Shown here one piece after another: positions 6,777 to 11,189 of a stretch of 11,189 nt of DNA. Position numbers and translations under genes: made by a program. Within the stretch, counting starts at the first letter, position 1; every line of letters starts with the position of its first letter. The stretch lies in assembly GCA_913020235.1 (NCBI GenBank), contig CAJWBT010000042.1:1-11189 (forward strand). The letters run 5' to 3'. This DNA comes from an uncultured Chloroflexota bacterium. Lineage in GTDB: Bacteria; Chloroflexota; Dehalococcoidia; UBA3495. Below the pieces are notes generated by a model, which saw only the letters and a list, made by a program, of their open reading frames with translations, did no database searches and was not told the origin of the DNA.

Positions 6777-7325
6777 TCAGGGGATGAAAATAACCGTGCG
6801 GACCACCGACCGTCGCTCGCCGGCCACCGACGTGGCAATCACCTCAATCGACAACGGATTGTCCCGCAAAGACATCGACAAATCGATGGCGAAACGGCCC
6901 TGAACGTCGGGGGTGACCAGGACCCCGTTGACGCTGACCGTGGCGTCGGGTGATGTCAGTCCCGCCACCGTAACCGAATCGGAATTCACCACCGCGTCCT
7001 CGGCGGGAGACATAACCTCTAGCTCCAGCTCTGCGGCCCGCGGCAAAGGCATGGGGCCAGGCGTGGATGGCGAGAGCGGGGTGGGGGCAGTCGTGGGCGT
7101 CGGAAGGGGCTCGACAACCGGGGTGGATACCGGAGCCGTTGTGGGAGCGGGTGTGTTGGTGGGCGCCGGGCTAGCCGTGGGCAAAAGGGTCGGAGCGGGT
7201 GAAACCGTTGCCACCGGGGTAGGTGCCGCTGCCTCACCGCCGCATGCTATCAACAGGCCCATCAAGACGGCCAATCCAAAGGCCGCCATCCGGGTCCACC
7301 TCCGCCGAAAGAGTGGAACGGTCAT
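6777..7325 (-). CDS. Lipoprotein with Pro/Thr-rich stalk and Ig-like domain
   Basis: The 182-residue protein has a lipoprotein signal: a basic N-terminus (RRRWTR), a hydrophobic core and lipobox LIAC with the lipidated Cys at residue 28. Residues about 33-92 are a low-complexity stalk dominated by Pro, Thr, Ala and Ser (repeating APT/TPAP), as in cell-surface tethers. Residues about 100-182 form one beta-sandwich domain (VMSPAEDAVVNSDSVTVAG, DATVSVNGV, GRFAIDL, NPLSIEVIATS) like the glucodextranase-B or bacterial Ig-like domains. A GGAG site stands 7 nt before the ATG at 7325. The in-frame ATG at codon 13 has an even better GGAGGT site but would remove the basic N-terminus, so 7325 is preferred. 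It is the first gene of a two-gene unit with the beta-module protein. A structural or adhesive surface role is likely, but the ligand is unknown. Confidence 0.82.
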   Translation of the reverse strand: MTVPLFRRRWTRMAAFGLAVLMGLLIACGGEAAAPTPVATVSPAPTLLPTASPAPTNTPAPTTAPVSTPVVEPLPTPTTAPTPLSPSTPGPMPLPRAAELELEVMSPAEDAVVNSDSVTVAGLTSPDATVSVNGVLVTPDVQGRFAIDLSMSLRDNPLSIEVIATSVAGERRSVVRTVIFIP

Positions 7326-7411
7326 CTCCTTTCTCCGGTGGCAGGACCACCGGCCGGTGCCGGCGCTCCAGGGCCTTCGCGCACCACCGTGCCGTGGAAT
7401 CCGTTCAGCCT

Positions 7412-7417
7412 ATTATA
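7412..7417 (-). promoter_or_regulatory. -10 box candidate for the lipoprotein operon
   Basis: A perfect TATAAT on the minus strand (7417-7412) lies about 87 nt before the lipoprotein start, in an AT-rich patch of a GC-rich spacer. The -35 region at about 7435-7440 (TATAGG) matches poorly, so an activator or an alternative element may be needed. The same divergent spacer must also hold the promoter of the acetyltransferase gene; TAAAAT-like boxes near 7463-7468 are possible but unconvincing. Confidence 0.4.
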
Positions 7418-7521
7418 TAGGATTCGACAGGCGCCCTATAGCTGCTAAACGTACGAGTTATGTTAAAATCATTGGCCCGAAGGTCGAATATTAATCCTAG
7501 AAAAGTGGGACCAGGCTACCC

Positions 7522-8193
7522 ATGAACGTCACGGTTCGGCGCTTGCGTGCCGATGATATCGTCCAGGTCGTTGAAATCGAAAAAGAGGCTTTCTCTCCTC
7601 TGTGGATGACCACGCCGTTCAAGCGGGAGATCAACAACCGCTACGCCAGCTACCTCGTGGCTTGCGATGACCTAACGACTGCGGAGCCGGGCCCGGCGGA
7701 ACCCGGAGCCGGCGGGGAATCCTCCTACCCATGGAACCACTTGCTCCGAGGTGTTGGAAGCCTCGTTCGCAGGGGTCGGTCTGGCGGTTCACCGGCCTCG
7801 CCGGTGGTCGGTTATGTGAGCGTCTGGTATCAAGGGGACGAGGCTCATATCACCGAGATCGCGGTGCGAGAGGAACTCCGAGGCCGGGGCATCGGTGAGC
7901 TTCTGCTCATCGGATCTCTGCGGGCGGCGATTGAGTACGGCTCCAGAGTCATGACGCTGGAGGCCCGGGTCTCCAACTTCATCGCCCAAAAGCTGTACAA
8001 GAAGTACGGGTTCGCGTCGGTGGGTATCCGGAAAGCCTACTACTCCGACAATCGAGAAGACGCGGTCATCATGACCACCAGTCCAATCGAAACCGAAGAG
8101 TACCGACAGATGTTCCACGATCTGCAAGACGCATACCGGTCCCGTTGGGGGGAGATTCATATCTACGCTCGACGTGACGCCCACGAGTCCTGA
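7522..8193 (+). CDS. rimI: RimI-like GNAT N-acetyltransferase with an internal insertion
   Basis: The 223-residue protein belongs to the GNAT family, closest by eye to RimI, which acetylates the N-terminal alanine of ribosomal protein S18. The N-terminus (VRRLRADDIVQVVEIEKEAF) and TPFKREI are RimI-like. The central strand AHITEIAV is followed by the acetyl-CoA pyrophosphate loop RGRGIG (residues 120-125), then LEARVSNFIAQKLYKKYGF, the usual C-terminal acceptor region. The protein is longer than typical RimI (about 150-160 residues) because of an insertion at residues 51-94, rich in Gly, Pro, Ser and Arg, between LVACDD and the strand PVVGYVSVWY, and a longer C-terminal tail (from about 190). 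The ATG at 7522 has only a weak ribosome binding site (CAGG 6 nt upstream). The real acceptor could differ from S18. It is a single gene, with coaE next on the same strand from its own promoter. Confidence 0.82.
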   Translation: MNVTVRRLRADDIVQVVEIEKEAFSPLWMTTPFKREINNRYASYLVACDDLTTAEPGPAEPGAGGESSYPWNHLLRGVGSLVRRGRSGGSPASPVVGYVSVWYQGDEAHITEIAVREELRGRGIGELLLIGSLRAAIEYGSRVMTLEARVSNFIAQKLYKKYGFASVGIRKAYYSDNREDAVIMTTSPIETEEYRQMFHDLQDAYRSRWGEIHIYARRDAHES

Positions 8194-8298
8194 ATCCGAC
8201 GGCCACACCCGGGCTCCAGCAGCAGCGCCGCCCGAATATCTACCCACTTTGGCCGCACCCCGGGCCTCCCTTGATTCGTTGAACCCGCGCGATTGATG

Positions 8299-8327
8299 TT
8301 GACCACCACAATTCTCATTGGTAGAAT
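8299..8327 (+). promoter_or_regulatory. Promoter of the coaE operon
   Basis: TTGACC (8299-8304) and TAGAAT (8322-8327) are separated by 17 nt, a near-consensus housekeeping promoter. Transcription would start near 8334, leaving a leader of about 75 nt before coaE. The -35 hexamer and spacing equal those of the groES promoter. Confidence 0.72.
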
Positions 8328-8410
8328 GGCTCAGTCACCGGAAAGACGAATGGGTGAGACGATGCCCACCGCAAGCGGACGCCAGGCGGCGACGGGGAGG
8401 CCAGATTACA

Positions 8411-9037
8411 ATGTCCAATGAAGGCATGTTAGTCATTGGGCTGACCGGCAGCATCGGAACCGGGAAGAGCGAAGTTGCCGGTCTGATGCAGGCTTTGGGC
8501 GCGACGCTGATCAACGCTGATCTGGTTGGCCACGAAGCGTACCTCCCGAACTCCGCAGGCTGGCAGGCAGTGGTCGGGGCTTTTGGGAAGGAGATACTCC
8601 AGGACAGCGGCGAGATCGACCGCCGGAAATTGGGAGGTATCGTCTTCTCAGACCCGGAGCGGCTCGCCGAGTTGAACCGGATCATGCACCCGCGCATCGC
8701 GAGTATGATAGCGGACAAACTCGATGAGCTGCGGCCCCAGGGGGTCCAGGTGGTGGTGGTGGAAGCGGCCCTGCTGCTGGAAGCGGGGTGGGATTCGCTG
8801 GTGGAAGAGATTTGGGCCACCGACTCGACGGTCGATGTCGTGATTCAACGGCTCTATGCCAGGAATGGGATGAGTGAGGAGGAAGTGCGCAAGCGCCTGG
8901 GTTCCCAAATGGACGTATCGGAGCGGTTGACCCGCGTCGATGTGGTCGTGGATAATTCCGGAGACTTAGCCCAACTGGAGAAAACGGTCAACAGCCTGTG
9001 GGATAGCAGAGTTAAAAAAAGGATAGCGCACACATAA
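8411..9037 (+). CDS. coaE: Dephospho-CoA kinase
   Basis: The 208-residue enzyme phosphorylates the 3'-hydroxyl of dephospho-CoA with ATP, the last step of coenzyme A synthesis in the cytosol. Evidence: an N-terminal strand and P-loop GLTGSIGTGKS (P-loop residues 13-20), the LINADLVGHEAY segment with the substrate-binding Asp, FSDPERLAELNRIMHPRI, the VVVVEAALLLEAGW motif of the family, and RNGMSEEEVRKRLGSQ in the lid/ATP region. Length is typical. The start at 8411 is chosen because GGGAGG lies about 10 nt upstream and the domain begins directly after it; the frame stays open back to 8318, but those 31 codons include the promoter. Its TAA overlaps the ATG of the next gene (TAATG), indicating translational coupling. 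Confidence 0.95.
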   Translation: MSNEGMLVIGLTGSIGTGKSEVAGLMQALGATLINADLVGHEAYLPNSAGWQAVVGAFGKEILQDSGEIDRRKLGGIVFSDPERLAELNRIMHPRIASMIADKLDELRPQGVQVVVVEAALLLEAGWDSLVEEIWATDSTVDVVIQRLYARNGMSEEEVRKRLGSQMDVSERLTRVDVVVDNSGDLAQLEKTVNSLWDSRVKKRIAHT

Positions 9038-9930
9038 TGGTAGATACCGTTGAACAAACCTATAAAGAGTACGCAATCGAGGAATTCTTGGTCCGCAGCG
9101 AGCCCTACTACCGCACGGTGGGAGACGAACTCGAGTTGTTCACCGCGGCCTATCACCAGCACATTCCGGTATTGCTGAAAGGGCCCACGGGCTGCGGCAA
9201 GACCCGATTCGTGGAGTACATGGCCTGGAGACTGGGCCGGCCTCTTGCTACGGTCAGGGGAAAGAATAAGCAAAAGGTCCGGGAAGGCGAGGTCAGGGTT
9301 CCTCTGGTTACCATCGCCTGTCATGAAGACCTCACCGCCAGCGACCTGGTTGGCCGGTACCTGCTGGACGCCCAGGGCACCCGCTGGATCGACGGCCCAA
9401 TGACCCGGGCGGTCAAGGCGGGGGCCATCCTTTACCTGGACGAAGTCGTCGAGGCGCGAAAGGACACCACCGTGCTGATCCACCCGCTCACCGACCACCG
9501 GCGCATACTGCCGGTGGAGAAAACGGGGTCGATCATCGAAGCCGACGACCGCTTCCTTCTGTGCATCTCCTACAACCCCGGTTACCAGAGCGCCCTCAAG
9601 GACCTGAAGCACAGCACCCGGCAGCGGTTCATTTCTATAGAGTTCAACTATCCGCCAAGAGACATTGAGTCCGAAATCATCCAGCAGGAGAGCGGTTGCG
9701 ATGCGGCGGACGCCGATGCCCTGGCGAAACTCGGAGAGAAGATACGCAACCTGGAAGAGCACGGCCTCCAGGAAGGGGCCAGCACCCGGCTGCTGATCTA
9801 CGCCGCCCGCCTCATGTCCGAGGGTATCTCGGCCCGCCGGGCTTGCCAGGTAGCGATAGTGTGGACCTTGACCGACGAGCCGGAATTGCAGCGGAGTATT
9901 GAAGAGGTGGTTTCCTCCATCTTCGAGTAG
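9037..9930 (+). CDS. MoxR-family AAA+ ATPase, CbbQ/NorQ/NirQ type
   Basis: The 297-residue protein is a hexameric-type AAA+ ATPase of the CbbQ/NirQ/NorQ/GvpN group, which with a VWA-domain partner remodels or loads cofactor into metalloenzymes (Rubisco, nitric oxide reductase). Walker A is GPTGCGKT (residues 49-56), Walker B is ILYLDE (131-136), the sensor-1 Asn is in SYNPGYQ (N180) and candidate arginine fingers lie in STRQRF (about 194-196). The HEDLTASDLVGRYLL and WIDGPMTRAVKAG segments are hallmarks of the CbbQ group, and the C-terminal helices (STRLLIYAARLMSEG) match the CbbQ_C region. Translation is coupled to coaE by the overlapping TAATG. The gene two positions downstream looks like its VWA-type partner. 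No Rubisco, NOR or gas-vesicle gene is in the window, so the client is unknown. Confidence 0.92.
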   Translation: MVDTVEQTYKEYAIEEFLVRSEPYYRTVGDELELFTAAYHQHIPVLLKGPTGCGKTRFVEYMAWRLGRPLATVRGKNKQKVREGEVRVPLVTIACHEDLTASDLVGRYLLDAQGTRWIDGPMTRAVKAGAILYLDEVVEARKDTTVLIHPLTDHRRILPVEKTGSIIEADDRFLLCISYNPGYQSALKDLKHSTRQRFISIEFNYPPRDIESEIIQQESGCDAADADALAKLGEKIRNLEEHGLQEGASTRLLIYAARLMSEGISARRACQVAIVWTLTDEPELQRSIEEVVSSIFE

Positions 9931-9938
9931 AGGTTTGA

Positions 9939-10526
9939 ATGGGCATATCCCCTCCGGACGCCGTCCGAAAGGTGTTGTCCCAGCGAGTCGCACTAACGGT
10001 GGCCGGCCCCTCTATGACACCCGCCGCGGTGCTGCTGCTGCTCTACCTGAAGGATGGCGAATACTGCATCCTGCTCAACAAACGCTCCGAGCAGGTGGAG
10101 TACCACAAGGGTGAGATTTCCTTCCCCGGCGGGGCCCGGGACCCGGAAGACAACGATCTCCTCGACACCGCTCTCCGGGAGACGGAAGAGGAGATGGGAA
10201 TCAGCCGGTCCGATGTCACCGTCCTGGGCGAGCTGGACGAAGTCACAACCCGGAGCCAGTTTCGCGTTCAGGTTTTCGTGGGTGAAATCCGTCCCTCCTA
10301 CCCTTTCCGGCCCAGCGCCGTGGAGATCGCCGAGGTGTTGGAGGTCCCCATTTCAGCGCTGCGCGATCCGGCCAACCTCCGCGTGGAAACACGCTGGGAG
10401 AAGAGCACGCTGGTCACGAGCTACGCCTACGCTTATAATGAGCATCTGATATTCGGTGCCACGGCAAAGGTCCTGCAACAATTCCTGGAACTTCTGGCGG
10501 ACGGCCTAGAAAAGGGGGAACACTGA
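9939..10526 (+). CDS. Nudix hydrolase, CoA pyrophosphohydrolase (NudL/UPF0035) type
   Basis: The 195-residue protein carries the Nudix box in the CoA-specific variant. ILLNKRSEQVEYHKGEISFPGG (about 44-65) is the extra upstream signature of CoA diphosphatases. The Nudix helix follows as G65, then ALRETEEEMGI with Arg80, Glu81, Glu84 and Glu85 as magnesium ligands or catalytic residues. One residue more than the canonical GX5EX7REUXEEXGU spacing separates Gly65 from Arg80; from memory E. coli NudL has the same spacing. Family members split CoA or oxidised CoA into phosphopantetheine and 3',5'-ADP. It starts 8 nt after the ATPase gene and its stop nearly touches the next start, so it is in the coaE operon. 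Other Nudix substrates cannot be excluded. Confidence 0.87.
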   Translation: MGISPPDAVRKVLSQRVALTVAGPSMTPAAVLLLLYLKDGEYCILLNKRSEQVEYHKGEISFPGGARDPEDNDLLDTALRETEEEMGISRSDVTVLGELDEVTTRSQFRVQVFVGEIRPSYPFRPSAVEIAEVLEVPISALRDPANLRVETRWEKSTLVTSYAYAYNEHLIFGATAKVLQQFLELLADGLEKGEH

Positions 10527-10527
10527 G

Positions 10528-11189
10528 TTGAGTACGGCTCCTCTGGCGGATATCGAGAATGAACTTGCCAAGCTCCCCCCAGCGGTCCTGGAAGCGTGCC
10601 GTGAGGCCACGCCGTCGCTTCAATCAGCTTTCGGGGAAGAAGAGCTAACCCTGTGGGCCAAAGAAGGTCTGTCAATCGGCCTCCAGACGGTCCGCTCTTG
10701 GGAATCCGCGGTCGAGTATTACCGGGCCGGCCCGGAGGTGGCCCGGTTTCTCTCCTTCCCGTCCTTCATGCAGTGGGCCCGCTGCGGAACCTACCTGGCC
10801 CAAGACTCCCCCACCCTGGCGGTAGCCTTCTTCCGCGCTAGCTCGTCCATCGTGCCAAACCTGCGGCCTCAGTACATCCCCCGCTGGGCCGGACTGGGCC
10901 GAAGCCTGTACAAGGGCACCTGGAAGTCCAGCACCCTCGCGGCCAAGTTCTTCGAGGTCAGCCCGGACCTGATCCGCAGTCTGCCCTTCTGGGACGTGGA
11001 GGTTTTCGCGTCCCTCATCGAAGCCCTGTCGTACAAGTCCTACGACGTGGCCGGGGAATGCCTGCTCTTGGGCCGGGACGTCCTGCCTGCCATGGGCCGT
11101 GAACGGGAGCCATTCCTATCTATGTCTCGCGCCCTGATCGACAGTAGCTGGCGAGAGGTCAAGACCTGTCTGGAGATGGTGCCCCGGGC
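10528..11189 (+). CDS. Helical-repeat N-terminus of a probable NorD/CbbO-like VWA protein (3' end missing)
   Basis: The gene is open to the window edge (220 codons seen). It starts at a TTG, one base after the stop of the Nudix gene, with a GGGGG site 8 nt upstream; no in-frame ATG or GTG offers a better start. The visible part is made of about four degenerate helical repeats of 38-40 residues: F/LxxWAxxGxxL...AxxYF/FFRASP...L. The first three have WAKEGLSIG (from W43), WARCGTYLA (from W83) and WAGLGRSLY (about 121), each followed by A-x-x-(F/Y)-(F/Y)-(R/E)-(A/V)-(S/G). This recalls the HEAT-like N-terminal region of large VWA-domain proteins found beside CbbQ-type ATPases, where the VWA/MIDAS domain lies at the C-terminus, outside this window. 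The VWA domain is therefore inferred from the neighbour and not seen. It would be the adaptor that couples the ATPase to its client. Confidence 0.65.
   Translation, partial: MSTAPLADIENELAKLPPAVLEACREATPSLQSAFGEEELTLWAKEGLSIGLQTVRSWESAVEYYRAGPEVARFLSFPSFMQWARCGTYLAQDSPTLAVAFFRASSSIVPNLRPQYIPRWAGLGRSLYKGTWKSSTLAAKFFEVSPDLIRSLPFWDVEVFASLIEALSYKSYDVAGECLLLGRDVLPAMGREREPFLSMSRALIDSSWREVKTCLEMVPR

Noticed and set aside
7289..7325. Alternative lipoprotein start at codon 13 with a strong GGAGGT site
   Set aside because: It would remove the basic residues needed in a lipoprotein signal; kept only as a possible internal start.
8201..8269. Imperfect direct repeat GGCC(A/G)CACCC(C)GGGC(C/T)TCC, about 50 nt apart
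   Set aside because: Only two short GC-rich copies with no link to a promoter or terminator; probably chance.
8318..8410. Earlier start for coaE at 8318
   Set aside because: The added residues would begin inside the promoter -10 region, before the likely transcription start; 8411 has a suitable ribosome binding site and fits the family N-terminus.
8854..9993. Minus-strand ORF of 379 residues across coaE and the ATPase gene
   Set aside because: It is antisense to two well-supported genes and shows no recognisable domain.
1..11189. CRISPR arrays, tRNA or rRNA genes, integrases or transposases
   Set aside because: No regularly spaced repeats, cloverleaf candidates or recombinase motifs were seen by eye on either strand.

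Overview
The window is GC-rich bacterial chromosome with compact operons, Shine-Dalgarno starts and bacterial -35/-10 promoters. The mix of genes suggests a Chloroflexota bacterium, most likely of the Dehalococcoidia/SAR202 type: an EndoQ-type nuclease, a MoxR/VWA pair next to coaE and a CoA-type Nudix gene, proteins with DUF5666-like modules, and a TcuA-like flavoprotein. That placement is inference; there is no marker RNA in the window.

Layout. (1) Positions 1-2983, minus strand: groES, groEL, a MerB-like (alkylmercury lyase family) gene and the first 47 codons of a flavoprotein, read in that order from one good promoter at about 2955-2983. (2) 3050-4300, plus strand, divergent from groES: an endonuclease Q homologue, possibly on a leaderless transcript. 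(3) 4301-4730: no gene; it holds a roughly 136-bp MITE-like inverted-repeat element and a second perfect inverted repeat. (4) 4731-7325, minus strand: a lipoprotein with a Pro/Thr-rich stalk and an Ig-like domain, followed by a 674-residue exported protein built of repeated beta-rich modules. (5) 7522-8193, plus: a RimI-like acetyltransferase with a large internal insertion. (6) 8299-11189, plus: an operon with a strong promoter: coaE, a CbbQ/NorQ-like AAA+ ATPase, a CoA-type Nudix hydrolase and the start of a repeat-rich protein likely to be the NorD/CbbO-like partner of the ATPase.

The standout is the MerB-like gene. Read conventionally it looks broken: a 90-residue ORF ending in TGA, then more homologous sequence interrupted by a second TGA. 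Read through both TGAs it is one 214-codon frame, about the length of MerB (212). The TGAs, codons 91 and 156, fall at the positions of the two catalytic cysteines of MerB (Cys96 and Cys159), and Glu94 falls at the position of its catalytic Asp99. Each TGA is followed at a suitable distance by a hairpin with GUC in its loop; the second hairpin is a perfect 7-bp stem closed by AGUC. This is strong evidence for a lyase with two selenocysteines in place of the catalytic thiol pair. The flavoprotein gene starts 12 bases after its stop and is probably co-transcribed.

Elsewhere, the coaE operon joins the last step of CoA synthesis, a probable CoA-degrading Nudix enzyme and a metalloenzyme-activation-type ATPase/VWA pair whose client is not in the window.
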